A DNA stretch of 64,000 nt from an uncultured Chitinophagales bacterium (lineage in GTDB: Bacteria; Bacteroidota; Bacteroidia; Chitinophagales; Chitinophagaceae): the NCBI GenBank assembly GCA_946886475.1, contig CAMPIQ010000004.1, positions 4,239 to 68,238 on the forward strand, written 5' to 3'. Within the stretch, counting starts at the first letter, position 1. The number at the start of each line of letters is the position of its first letter. This document shows positions 1-7,974 of the stretch, piece after piece. A program made the translations under genes and the position numbers. The notes beneath the pieces are model-generated. The model was given only the letters and a program-made list of their open reading frames with translations. It searched no databases and had not been told where the DNA came from.

Positions 1-377
1 GTATGTTTTCTTTTGGTCCACCTTGAAACAGGTTCAGGATACAGGATCTCAGGCCTGGTTCCCTTTGGAGCAAGAGACCTTAATAAAGCCTTTCCCGTTT
101 GATGCAGTTTTTTATTATTGCCGAATATCTTTGCGGCTTTTTCAGAATAATGATCACGGTAAAGGTCAAGTGCTTTGTTAATTACCTTTAATTCATCCTT
201 GTAATTTTTAAGTTTTCTGTAAATGATCATCAGCCGGTCGTAAGGTTCATCTTCCAGTGGCTTTTGTTTAATGGCCAGTTCATATAGTTCTGCAGCTTTC
301 TGAGGTTCATCATCCGCTTCAGCCTGCCGGGCATCTTTTATGTAGTTGGAATAATGTTTTGCTGCATGAAGTACCAT
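1..377 (-). CDS. TPR-like protein, C-terminus cut by the window edge
   Basis: A minus-strand reading frame is open from an ATG at 377-375 to the window edge, giving about 125 residues without a stop. An in-frame TAA lies 12 codons upstream of the ATG, so the start is within that short stretch. The product is hydrophilic and helical: a repeat-like stretch with AAELYELAIKQKP, EDEPYDRLMIIYRK and ELKVINKALDLYRDHY spaced about 34 residues apart resembles tetratricopeptide repeats, a protein-interaction fold. The tail is basic. No signal peptide or membrane segment is visible. It is divergent from the small gene at 447. The TPR call is moderate; no specific function can be given. Confidence 0.6.
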   Translation of the reverse strand, partial: MVLHAAKHYSNYIKDARQAEADDEPQKAAELYELAIKQKPLEDEPYDRLMIIYRKLKNYKDELKVINKALDLYRDHYSEKAAKIFGNNKKLHQTGKALLRSLAPKGTRPEILYPEPVSRWTKRKH

Positions 378-400
378 GTCATATTCAGGATAAAAAGCCT

Positions 401-417
401 GCCAGAATTATTCTGGC
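401..417. promoter_or_regulatory. 17-nt perfect inverted repeat between divergent genes
   Basis: GCCAGAAT and ATTCTGGC flank a single T, giving 8-bp arms. It lies between the divergent starts at 377 and 447. It could be an operator or a small hairpin; no T-run follows, so it is not a typical terminator. Confidence 0.35.
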
Positions 418-446
418 ATTATTCTTTCATTTTTTAAAATAAAACT

Positions 447-668
447 ATGAATAGAAATATTACATCAGATCAAAGGCAAGCTGTACAGGATACAGGAGCC
501 GGCAGGTTGGAAAAGGAAAGCCAGGGGGCTCCGCCCTACCGTGATATCAGTTTTATTGACAGACAGGAAGGGGACATGAATAATGGGGAACTGGGTGGCA
601 ATTTTTCAAAAGAACCAGAACCTGATTCCCGTCATGATCAGGATGCCCCTGCCTTAGAAATGAAATAA
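447..668 (+). CDS. Small hydrophilic hypothetical protein (73 aa)
   Basis: The ATG at 447 follows an A-rich stretch (AAAATAAAACT) of the kind that precedes many starts in this window. The 73-residue product is strongly polar, rich in Asp, Glu, Gln and Gly, with no membrane segment, no cysteine and no recognised motif, and is probably largely disordered. Its 3' end overlaps the 3' end of the minus-strand channel gene by 31 bp. Small polar proteins of this sort are often stress-associated in this phylum, and a KGG stress protein lies nearby, but that is context only. It could be a spurious frame; codon use looks ordinary. Confidence 0.4.
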   Translation: MNRNITSDQRQAVQDTGAGRLEKESQGAPPYRDISFIDRQEGDMNNGELGGNFSKEPEPDSRHDQDAPALEMK

Positions 669-1591
669 ATGTTCAGTGCCAGGTAGATCACCAGTAAGAC
701 CTGTGCAGATACCATGTCAAATCTTTTTGCTTTTTTGAGTTCGTTCCTTTTTACAAGTATCAGGGAATAAGCTGTTGCTGTGATAATAACAAAGATGGAA
801 GCCAGTGTTAATCCATGAAGGGTATCCACAAGGGTGAACGAAGTGGATTCAGGAAGTGCAGAGTCGATAATGTATTTATTACCCACAACGGCAAACAATG
901 AACCTACACTAAGTCCAAACCTCGAATCCATGCCATCTGCATGGATATAAAAACAAACATAGGCAATCAGGAATGCGATATACATGCCCAGGAACATTTT
1001 CCAGAATAAACCGCTGGCATCCCGTTTAATGCTCAGCTTTACCCTGAACGTTCCATATTCGGTGCGCGGTTTCAATAAGGTTTCATCGCCAAATCCTGTT
1101 TCATAAATTTTAACACCGGTAGTGATCAGGCAACTATCAATGGACCATCCTCTTAAAGTAAACCTTGGATCAAAATGAGCGCCTACAGTATCAGCTTCAA
1201 AAACAAGAGATTTGGAATCAAATTGTGAATTTTCTATAGAGAATCTCATTGTCTGGCGGTCAAAGGGAAAGTTTTCAATCTTCCATGAATCCTTCATTAT
1301 GCAAAGCAATTTCATTTGCATATAAACACCATCTTCAGTTGTATCAACCCTGGCAAAAGATTTTTCAACCGTTTTGGCCTGTGGCACTTCAAGGTTGTCC
1401 AAAAAGTTGAAATCAACATTTTTGTATTTCATCCAGAGCCATAGATTGAGCGTATATTCTTTTTGTTTGAAATCTATATCATGAATGCTGGTGATATAAA
1501 CACCTACTTTAACCGTGTCTCTTTCAAAATCCTGACTGAATAAATTGAGCGAAAGGCATAGGAAAGCCAGGAGAATGGTTTTTTTCATCAT
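638..1591 (-). CDS. Pentameric ligand-gated ion channel homologue (Cys-loop receptor superfamily)
   Basis: The 317-residue protein has a signal peptide (about residues 1-19), an extracellular beta-sandwich domain (about 22-190) and four membrane segments (about 195-216, 222-246, 251-280, 293-312), the exact plan of the pentameric ligand-gated ion channels. The family hallmark FPFDRQ is at residues 108-113, in the position of the Cys-loop (Pro-loop). As in the bacterial channels GLIC and ELIC, the flanking disulfide cysteines are missing and the intracellular M3-M4 loop is very short. Established members open an ion pore on ligand or proton binding. The ligand cannot be read from the sequence. 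The gene is transcribed alone, divergent from the DUF4383 gene. Confidence 0.88.
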   Translation of the reverse strand: MMKKTILLAFLCLSLNLFSQDFERDTVKVGVYITSIHDIDFKQKEYTLNLWLWMKYKNVDFNFLDNLEVPQAKTVEKSFARVDTTEDGVYMQMKLLCIMKDSWKIENFPFDRQTMRFSIENSQFDSKSLVFEADTVGAHFDPRFTLRGWSIDSCLITTGVKIYETGFGDETLLKPRTEYGTFRVKLSIKRDASGLFWKMFLGMYIAFLIAYVCFYIHADGMDSRFGLSVGSLFAVVGNKYIIDSALPESTSFTLVDTLHGLTLASIFVIITATAYSLILVKRNELKKAKRFDMVSAQVLLVIYLALNIYFISKAGAS

Positions 1592-1700
1592 ATTGGATTA
1601 TTGCTGCGCTAATATATTATAAAGACTTAGAATTTCGTAATCGGAACCATATCCCCGGCTGGCTATTGAAATTGGATGTCATGACCATAGGAGCAGTAAA

Positions 1701-1758
1701 GCCAGGCACATCAGGTAAAACAGGGTGAGACCATGCCGGCAATTGCCGGATACCTGGC
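1701..1758. promoter_or_regulatory. Nested inverted repeats in a divergent intergenic region
   Basis: A perfect 14-nt palindrome CCGGCAATTGCCGG sits at 1736-1749, inside a second pair of arms GCCAGG (1701-1706) and CCTGGC (1753-1758). The element lies between the divergent starts at 1591 and 1862, where an operator would be placed. No protein can be assigned to it. Confidence 0.35.
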
Positions 1759-1861
1759 CTTTTGGCAGCAGCTGTAAAAAATAAAGGGTTGAAAGTAAAA
1801 AAAAATCAAGTGTAGGCTTTTTCTTAATTTAAGGTAACCATTACCAGCTAAATCAAAAATT

Positions 1862-2266
1862 ATGACATCAAAAAATGCTGCCCTTTTAATTGGGTTTATT
1901 TTTATTGCAGTAGGAATTCTGGGTTATGTGGATAATCCTGTAATTGGTTCATCTGAAGATGCCATTTTTCATGCGGACAGTGTACATAACATGGTACACA
2001 TAATTAGTGGGGCTCTTTTTATTTTAATAGCCATGTTCTCTCCTTCCTTTGCCCGCACATTCATGACCATTTTCGGAATTGTTTACCTCGCACTGGGGAT
2101 AATTGGGCTTGTAAACATGGATGCAGAACAGGATATGGCTGAGTTGCTGGGATTTCTCCATGTAAATGCTAATGACAATTACCTGCATATTGGTTTGGGA
2201 ATTGTTATTCTGCTTGCAGCCGTTTCTACCGGCGGCAGGGTGGCAACCGGTAAAAGTTATCGCTAA
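1862..2266 (+). CDS. DUF4383-type four-helix membrane protein
   Basis: The 134-residue product has four hydrophobic segments (about residues 6-23, 41-59, 62-84 and 106-122) with short polar loops; a histidine-containing stretch (ADSVHNMVHIISG) opens helix 2 and another histidine (NYLHIGLG) opens helix 4. This matches the DUF4383 family of small membrane proteins, whose function is not known. The ATG at 1862 directly follows an A-rich tract. It is monocistronic, and a hairpin about 65 nt after the stop may end its transcript. I am confident that it is a small integral membrane protein, fairly confident of the family. Confidence 0.75.
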   Translation: MTSKNAALLIGFIFIAVGILGYVDNPVIGSSEDAIFHADSVHNMVHIISGALFILIAMFSPSFARTFMTIFGIVYLALGIIGLVNMDAEQDMAELLGFLHVNANDNYLHIGLGIVILLAAVSTGGRVATGKSYR

Positions 2267-2330
2267 CCTGGATTAAAACTTATTCAGGGTTTAAAATAAA
2301 TAGTTTAGAAAATTGCCAGTGTAATGCTGC

Positions 2331-2350
2331 ACAGGTAATGTGTTACCTGT
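2331..2350 (+). terminator. Hairpin after the DUF4383 gene
   Basis: ACAGGTAA (2331-2338) and TTACCTGT (2343-2350) form an 8-bp stem with a TGTG loop, 65 nt past the DUF4383 stop. No U-run follows, so it may stabilise the 3' end or be only a weak terminator. Confidence 0.35.
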
Positions 2351-2493
2351 TAGGTGATTAAATATAAGAATGCAACCATTCAATAAGGGTTTACCATCAT
2401 AAACAGGTTAGGTCACAACATAATTAATTTTTATCACAGCAATATTTTCAAATCTGGTTTCAGCATTCAGGTTCAGCCGTAAAAATTTCTGCC

Positions 2494-2501
2494 TAAATTT
2501 G
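2494..2501 (+). promoter_or_regulatory. Candidate -7 element (TAAATTTG) for the response regulator
   Basis: TAAATTTG matches the Bacteroidota -7 consensus TAnnTTTG and lies 30 nt before the start of the response regulator at 2532. A clear -33 TTTG at the usual spacing is not present. Confidence 0.35.
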
Positions 2502-2531
2502 TGCCGCCACATCTTCTGAAACAAGAACCAT

Positions 2532-2945
2532 ATGCCTGGAAAATTTATCCTGTTAGCCGACGACGACAAAGAAGACCTTGAACTTCTGGAAGAAGCATTA
2601 ACTGCCTGTGAACCGGATATAAAACTGCACAGTGTTCTAAATGGCCGGTACGCATTTGAATATCTTGAGCAATCACCGGATACGGAATTACCCTGCCTGA
2701 TCATACTCGATTACAATATGCCGGAAATGAATGGGGCCAATGTTCTGGAAAAGATCTGCAGCCAGCCGCGGTATAAAGACATTCCTAAGATCATCTGGAG
2801 TACTTCCAACAGCAACGCGTATATAAAGGAATGTATGGAAAAAGGAGCTTCTGCTTATTTTGTAAAGCCTGCAAGTCATAAACAACTGCAGAACCTGGCA
2901 AAAGAGATGCTTTCTTTTTGCGGATTAGGAAGCAGGCAGGAATAA
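2532..2945 (+). CDS. Single-domain response regulator (CheY-like receiver)
   Basis: The 137-residue protein is one receiver domain and nothing else. The acidic pocket is D10-D11-D12, the phospho-acceptor is D60 in LDYNMPEMNG, the conserved Thr/Ser position is in IIWSTSNS (about residue 91) and the conserved Lys is K112 in VKPAS. There is no DNA-binding or enzymatic output domain, so it must act by protein contact, as CheY, Spo0F and Rcp1-type regulators do. It converges on the PAS histidine kinase gene with a 21-bp overlap of the 3' ends. That neighbour is its most likely phosphodonor, although convergent arrangement means they are not co-transcribed. Confidence 0.92.
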   Translation: MPGKFILLADDDKEDLELLEEALTACEPDIKLHSVLNGRYAFEYLEQSPDTELPCLIILDYNMPEMNGANVLEKICSQPRYKDIPKIIWSTSNSNAYIKECMEKGASAYFVKPASHKQLQNLAKEMLSFCGLGSRQE

Positions 2946-4973
2946 TGTAAAATTGGCACCTTCATTGGCCTTCCCCGTAGCCTGGATCGTACCATGATGG
3001 TTTTGTACAATCCTTTTACATAGCGCCAGCCCAACACCAGTACCGGAATATTTGATATTTTCCAGTCTCTGAAACAATTCAAAGATCTTTTCTGAATATT
3101 CAGCATCAAATCCAATTCCATTATCACTTACTTCAATTCTGTAATAGGTTTTATCAGGATGTAATTCAACGAATTCTTTGCCTGATACCATTTGGGAGCT
3201 GATCTGTATAAGGGGTGTCCGCTCCGGATGCTGGTATTTCAATGCATTTGAGATCAGGTTGTCAAATAGCTGTCTTAGCTGGAAGGATATCCCGTTTATT
3301 ACAGGTAGCTGGTCAAAATTTATGATGGCACTTTTTTCATCTATGATGTCCTTATAGGTTAAAAGTGTTTCATCAATCACTTCATTAAGATCTACTTCCG
3401 AAAATCCATGTGCACCGGAAGCTGCCTTGGAATATTCCAGCAGGTCGTTGATCAGCTTTTCCATTCTTCTGGCAGCGTTGATCGAACGGTTCAGGTATTC
3501 TCTTTCTTTATCCTGCATTTTGCCTGCAACTGTCTCAAGCAGGTGGTTATTGTAAAAAAGGATTTTTCGTATGGGTTCTTTCATATCATGCGAAGCGGCG
3601 TAGGCAAATTGTTCCAGTTGTTCATTTTGAAATTTAAGCTGGGATGCATATTCCTTGAATTTATCCTCAGTAATTTTTCTTTCAGTAAGATCTCTTGTAA
3701 CTTTTGAAAAACCAATGATCTCGTTTTTATCATTATGGAGTGCTGTTAAAACTATACTTCCATAAAAAGCGCTGCCGTCTTTTTTCATACGCCATCCTTC
3801 ATGAATAGCTTTGCCCTCAGATCTGGCTTTGGTGATCAGTTTTTTCGGCAATCCATTTTTCCGGTCCTGGGGTAAATAAAATTCCTCGAAACTTTTTCCA
3901 AGTATCTCAACATCCTTATACCCTTTGATCTTTTCTGCTCCTTTATTCCAGTTTCTTATATAACCATTTTCATCCAGCAAAATAATGGCATAGTCTTCCA
4001 CTTCATCTACCATCTTATGATACCGTTCTTCGCTTTTTTGTAATTCTTCATTTTTCTTTAGAAGGTCAATGGTTTTGTCTGCAACGGTCTTTTCTAAAGT
4101 TGCAGCCAGGTCGCGGTACTTAATTTCTTTTTCTCTTAAACTATCTTCGACAGTCCTGGCGTTGGTTATATCTATAAGCATATTTACTGCCCCATAAATG
4201 TTACCGTTTTTATTATAGAGGGGCTGGGGGTGAGGCAGAACAAATCTTTTATCTCCATTTGGTTTTTCAATAATGATCTCTTCACCATAAATGGCCTTTT
4301 GTTCTTTCAGGCATTTGGCCATGGGACATTTATTTAAAGGCAATACAGTGCCATCAGTTGTGGTGATCTTCCATGAACCGCACCAGAGATCTTTTCCAAT
4401 TTCAGGCTCCCTGCCCCATAATTTGGCGGCTTCTTCATTAAAATAAGTAACATAACCATGCGGGTCGCAGGTGTAAACGGCAACGGGAAGAAGATTCAAT
4501 ATTGAACGGTAGTTTTCTTCGTATTCCTGTAATTGGCTGGACCGCTGCTTTTGTTCAGTGATATCTGTTATACTATTTATGATGCCAACCTGCCGGCCAT
4601 TTTCATCTTTAACGGGAACAATATTCAAAAGAACATGGATCCTGGATTGATCCGGCCTTTCAATGATTAATTCCTGGTTTTTGACTGGTTCGCCTGTGAG
4701 CAGGCATATTGCTGATGGGCTCTGATGTGGGGGTATATAGCATCCGTCGGTTTTATATAATTTGTAAGCTCCGCAATATCTTTCCAGTTCATTGTTGATC
4801 TGTGGCCGCCGTCCCCAGAGCAACACTGCTTCCTCATTAAAATTCCTTATATAGCCATTCTGGTCACAGAAATAAACTGCGTTAGGGAAGAGATTGAAAA
4901 TATTATTTTCAGAAATATCTTCGGGTGCAAGAATTTCCTGCATGGATTGATGCAGCATCCATTCATTTTTCAT
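2925..4973 (-). CDS. Cytoplasmic triple-PAS sensor histidine kinase
   Basis: The 682-residue protein has no membrane segment. Order of domains: PAS 1 (about 25-145), PAS 2 with PAC (about 152-272), a coiled linker (about 275-315), PAS 3 (about 317-432), HisKA with phospho-acceptor H462 in AASHDMKEPIRK, and a HATPase_c domain with N box DNLISNALKY (571-580), G1 box DNGIGFD (617-623) and G2 GTGVGLAL. PAS 1 and 2 resemble each other (FNEEAVLLWGR and FNEEAAKLWGR), suggesting a domain duplication. The HDMKEP sequence is typical of phytochrome/bacteriophytochrome-type kinases. No receiver is attached, so phosphate must pass to a separate regulator, probably the one at 2532. Signal unknown; soluble PAS domains often bind small ligands or report redox state. 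Confidence 0.92.
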   Translation of the reverse strand: MKNEWMLHQSMQEILAPEDISENNIFNLFPNAVYFCDQNGYIRNFNEEAVLLWGRRPQINNELERYCGAYKLYKTDGCYIPPHQSPSAICLLTGEPVKNQELIIERPDQSRIHVLLNIVPVKDENGRQVGIINSITDITEQKQRSSQLQEYEENYRSILNLLPVAVYTCDPHGYVTYFNEEAAKLWGREPEIGKDLWCGSWKITTTDGTVLPLNKCPMAKCLKEQKAIYGEEIIIEKPNGDKRFVLPHPQPLYNKNGNIYGAVNMLIDITNARTVEDSLREKEIKYRDLAATLEKTVADKTIDLLKKNEELQKSEERYHKMVDEVEDYAIILLDENGYIRNWNKGAEKIKGYKDVEILGKSFEEFYLPQDRKNGLPKKLITKARSEGKAIHEGWRMKKDGSAFYGSIVLTALHNDKNEIIGFSKVTRDLTERKITEDKFKEYASQLKFQNEQLEQFAYAASHDMKEPIRKILFYNNHLLETVAGKMQDKEREYLNRSINAARRMEKLINDLLEYSKAASGAHGFSEVDLNEVIDETLLTYKDIIDEKSAIINFDQLPVINGISFQLRQLFDNLISNALKYQHPERTPLIQISSQMVSGKEFVELHPDKTYYRIEVSDNGIGFDAEYSEKIFELFQRLENIKYSGTGVGLALCKRIVQNHHGTIQATGKANEGANFTLFLPAS

Positions 4974-5060
4974 TTGTTCCGGGATGTTAAGGGAAAATAA
5001 AGATAATATTAAATGCAGTTCAGGGGTAGGGGTGACAGCTTAAAATCGCTTAATGAAAAT

Positions 5061-5092
5061 AAAAAAGGAAACTGTTTCCGGTTTCCTTTTTT
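5061..5092 (-). terminator. Rho-independent terminator of the KGG gene
   Basis: A 12-bp stem, AAAAAAGGAAAC (5061-5072) and GTTTCCTTTTTT (5081-5092), closes an 8-nt loop. On the minus strand it ends in a U-run, 18 nt past the stop of the gene at 5111. Confidence 0.8.
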
Positions 5093-5110
5093 ATGATTAT
5101 AAGTTTTGTT

Positions 5111-5338
5111 TCATAGCAGTGGACTTTCATCGGAAGATTCATTGTTTTTGCTTCTGGATTGTCCTCCCTTCTTACCGGCCGACCTTGCTTCTTCTGAATT
5201 CCACTGGTGAGCCACCCCCTGTTCATGTGCGGCACGGCCGCCTTTGCGGGCAATTTCTCTTTGCTTTTCCGCATCCATAGCTGCAAATCCCCGTATGGAT
5301 TTGCCCTGGTTTTTGTTTTGTTCATTCGTTTCTTCCAT
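5111..5338 (-). CDS. KGG-repeat general stress protein (75 aa)
   Basis: The 75-residue hydrophilic protein carries two KGG motifs: REIARKGGRAAHEQG and EEARSAGKKGGQSR, separated by about 20 residues. This is the stress_induced KGG family (con-10, GsiB and YciG relatives): small, glycine- and charge-rich, seed-maturation-like proteins made in stationary phase or on desiccation, heat and osmotic stress. The biochemical role is not settled; a disordered protectant is the usual view. The ATG at 5338 and the terminator at 5061-5092 delimit a single-gene unit. Two longer frames over the same DNA lack family features and are shadows. Confidence 0.85.
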   Translation of the reverse strand: MEETNEQNKNQGKSIRGFAAMDAEKQREIARKGGRAAHEQGVAHQWNSEEARSAGKKGGQSRSKNNESSDESPLL

Positions 5339-5615
5339 AAAAAGAATTTATGAAAGAAATATATATAATCTAATGCCAGCTGAAATTCAGGCTGTTTTGG
5401 ACGATTTTTGTTATTTGTTGAGTAGCGCATTCCACATGAGTATGTTCATTTCCTCGATTGAATGCAAAGTGAATTTTGCGGATTATCTAAGTTTTGAATT
5501 CTCTAACCGGCAGTTTTGAGTGGATTATAAATGGGCTATCACCCCGATAAGGCAGACCCGGCTGTTTGATTATTGATGTTAACCAATAATTTTATGGCAC
5601 TTAACCCATTTAACC

Positions 5616-6038
5616 ATGTCTAGAATTGGACCTGTTATTATTGCCGAAGATGACCGAGACGACCAGGAGATCATGAGAGAAGTATTTGAAAGCCTGTCTA
5701 TAAAGAACCCCCTGCGATTTTTTGAAAGCGGGGAAGATGTACTTAATTACCTCCACACCACAAGCGAACAGCCATTTCTGATCATTTCCGATATCAACCT
5801 GATTAAAATGAATGGCCTGGAGTTGAAAAAACAAATAAATGCCGATGAGCATCTTCGAAGGAAAAGCATACCCTTTGTTTTTCTCACCACAAGTTCAGAT
5901 AAAGCTGCTATTTCCAAAGCCTATGAAATGATGGTTCAGGGCTACTTTAAAAAAGAGAATAATTTCAGGCAGATACAAAATTGTATTCGCATGATCGTGG
6001 AATACTGGCTGATCTGCCGTCATCCCAATTCGAGCTGA
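5616..6038 (+). CDS. Single-domain response regulator (CheY-like receiver)
   Basis: The 140-residue protein is a lone receiver domain. Acidic residues are E11-D12-D13, the phospho-acceptor is D59 in IISDINLIKMNG, the Thr/Ser stretch is FLTTSSD, and the conserved Lys lies in GYFKKEN, where the usual KP is replaced by KK. There is no output domain. It stands alone, without an adjacent kinase on the same strand; the nearest kinase is the triple-PAS protein at 2925-4973. It is clearly a relative of the regulators at 2532 and 57119 but is not a recent duplicate of either. Confidence 0.9.
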   Translation: MSRIGPVIIAEDDRDDQEIMREVFESLSIKNPLRFFESGEDVLNYLHTTSEQPFLIISDINLIKMNGLELKKQINADEHLRRKSIPFVFLTTSSDKAAISKAYEMMVQGYFKKENNFRQIQNCIRMIVEYWLICRHPNSS

Positions 6039-6420
6039 CTTATGGACTTGCAGACTTCAGGACTTGCAGACAGGTGATAAAAAACTTTCTCATTTATTCA
6101 GCCGGCACAAATAGATAATTCATAAAAAAAGCTTCTGTGTGAACAGAAGCTCTAAGGTTTTTTAGGAATTGGTGGCTTGTTAGTTATTTCGTGGTTGGAT
6201 ATTGGTTTGTATGTTCAAGTTAAGATAGCCGTTATAATTTTCACCGATGTTTTTTTTGATCTGTTACAAAATGCGGTTATGCACATCGCTGCTCATGTTG
6301 ACCAGGCTTGGTTTTCATCCAAAAAAATAATTTATACACAACAGAAAATATTTATCACTGAGGGTTATTAAACAAAGAATGTAATGGTACATGTTTATAC
6401 CAGTAATTGATGTTCAGGTT
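6039..6420. other. 382-nt non-coding gap with a word repeat and a terminator
   Basis: The left part has an 11-nt direct repeat GACTTGCAGAC at 6045-6055 and 6061-6071. A strong hairpin lies at 6130-6151. The remaining 270 nt up to the minus-strand stop at 6421 contain only very short open frames (the longest minus-strand one I found is about 25 residues) and no recognised RNA. Confidence 0.6.
6130..6151 (-). terminator. Rho-independent terminator, minus strand
   Basis: AGCTTCTGT (6130-6138) and ACAGAAGCT (6143-6151) form a 9-bp stem with a 4-nt loop. On the minus strand it runs straight into seven U residues. It is 270 nt beyond the nearest minus-strand stop codon. Confidence 0.75.
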
Positions 6421-7842
6421 TTAATCTTTTGCGTAAACATCTTTTCTTACACTGATACTTCCCAATACAACTTTGGTATGGTCTGCCCATTTATGATCAG
6501 GTGCCTGCATGGTTGTTTTTCCATTGGCAGGTATATTGAAAAACCGGATGGTTTTGGTTTCGAGTAATTTATTATGGGCATCAAAATAAGCAACGTTCAC
6601 GTTGGCGGAAGATATGGATATAGCATTCCTGTTTCTAAGCGTAACTTTTAATCCGCTAACACCCATCATCCAGTTATCAGGTGAATGAGCGCTGAGTTCA
6701 ATTTTTTCAGCCACTGCAGAAAGATCCGTTTCATTTTCGTAGGAGCTGTTCTCTCTTTTTTTAGCCATCCGGTCCGTAGCCCGCTGTGGTTCTTCTTCAG
6801 GTACCGGTGTCTGGTTTATCGGCTGATCTGTTTCTTTTTCCGGACGCCGGGTAAAAATCCCCCTGACTACATCCTTTAGCTTTTTCTTTTCCTTTTTAGG
6901 TGTGGTTGCTTTTTCTTCAGTGATTATTGATTCACTGGTTTCCTTTTTTGTCAGGTCCCTATTATCATTTTCTTCCACAGGTTCATGGATCACCGGTTGG
7001 ATGGTATTTACATCAGGCTGTTCATTTTTTTTAAGGACCGTTTTTTTATTGGTCCGGGTTTCTACTTTTTCCGAACCTGTTTTCATTACCGGTGTTCTTT
7101 CCCGCATACCCTGGTTGTCCATTATTGGGGTTTCCGGTTCTGGCTCATGATCTTTTAGGGCCTGGATGCTTTCTTCTTCAACCGGCAGGGCGGCTATTGT
7201 TCCTGCTGCTGCCTGGATTGATTGAACCTCAGGTTTTGAAAATAACTGGTAGCTTACAGCGGTCACCAACAATATGAAGGCAGCGATGAACACATTTTTT
7301 TTGGAAATGGTTTTTTTGTTCTTCGCGGAAGGCCTGTAATAATATGACCGGTCAGGTGTATGTGATTGGTTTGTTGCAGTGTCCATGGATTTATTTGAAG
7401 GCACTGCCTGCTTTGATGGGTAATGAGATGGGTCTGGATAGGACTGGATCTTTTCTGTTAGCGTACCTGCTTTCTCCATAATGGGGTCGCTGGTAACTTC
7501 TTCAGATGCCCCGGAAAACAAAGGGGAGGGTACTTGCGGTGCTTTGCCAGGCATGCTTACAAAAATTTTTTTGGAAGCATGCTCCGTATGAGAGACCGGA
7601 ACTTCTGCATGTTGCTCAGTTTCCATCAAAGAAGTGGGAACTGGTTCATAGGGCGAGTCTGCACTGGGTGTTGGCTTTACGAATTCTTTTAATGATTGAA
7701 TTTCACCTGGATATCTCCATGCGGCACTCCTTCCTTCTTCCCATACAAGGTCGAAGGGTTTTAGATTCAGACTTAATATTTCATTGAGGGTGTACGGACC
7801 TGTTTGTTGATTATTGCGAAGAAGCAGATAAATCTTTTGCAT
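6421..7842 (-). CDS. GYF_2-domain (DUF4339) single-pass membrane protein
   Basis: The 473-residue protein begins with a GYF_2-type domain (about 1-55; YLLLRNNQQTGPYTL, then a conserved W in WEEGRSAAWR). GYF domains in other proteins bind proline-rich peptides. A low-complexity Pro/Ser linker follows, then one transmembrane segment (about 184-201) after a basic patch, then a long Glu/Lys/Thr/Pro-rich tether (about 205-375) and a C-terminal beta-rich domain (about 380-473) that ends near ...SVRKDVYAKD and resembles FxLYD-like or late-competence extracellular domains. With the positive patch before the helix, the GYF domain is probably cytoplasmic and the C-terminal domain periplasmic. The function is unknown; a link between a cytoplasmic proline-rich partner and the periplasm is inference. 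Confidence 0.65.
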   Translation of the reverse strand: MQKIYLLLRNNQQTGPYTLNEILSLNLKPFDLVWEEGRSAAWRYPGEIQSLKEFVKPTPSADSPYEPVPTSLMETEQHAEVPVSHTEHASKKIFVSMPGKAPQVPSPLFSGASEEVTSDPIMEKAGTLTEKIQSYPDPSHYPSKQAVPSNKSMDTATNQSHTPDRSYYYRPSAKNKKTISKKNVFIAAFILLVTAVSYQLFSKPEVQSIQAAAGTIAALPVEEESIQALKDHEPEPETPIMDNQGMRERTPVMKTGSEKVETRTNKKTVLKKNEQPDVNTIQPVIHEPVEENDNRDLTKKETSESIITEEKATTPKKEKKKLKDVVRGIFTRRPEKETDQPINQTPVPEEEPQRATDRMAKKRENSSYENETDLSAVAEKIELSAHSPDNWMMGVSGLKVTLRNRNAISISSANVNVAYFDAHNKLLETKTIRFFNIPANGKTTMQAPDHKWADHTKVVLGSISVRKDVYAKD

Positions 7843-7974
7843 ACAGGCTGATTTTAATAAGAAATAGAACTAAGCATGTAACGATAACAGACCTGCGGTA
7901 TTGCAGAAGGTTTCTTAAAACAAACAAAAAAGGAAAGGATGAGGGTTGATAAATACCTCGTACCGCTCATTTAT

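Noticed and set aside
2408..2704. 98-residue minus-strand frame over the receiver gene
   Set aside because: It lies antisense to a clear response regulator and shows no family features.
5050..5519. Longer frames over the KGG gene on both strands
   Set aside because: The 75-residue KGG frame has the family motifs; the others are frame shadows and one runs through the terminator.
5569..5590. ATTATTG/CAATAAT inverted repeat before the second regulator
   Set aside because: A 7-bp AT-only stem with an 8-nt loop is likely by chance at this composition.
6177..6371. 64-residue plus-strand frame in the 382-nt gap
   Set aside because: No start context, no recognisable motif and poor codon pattern; the gap looks non-coding.
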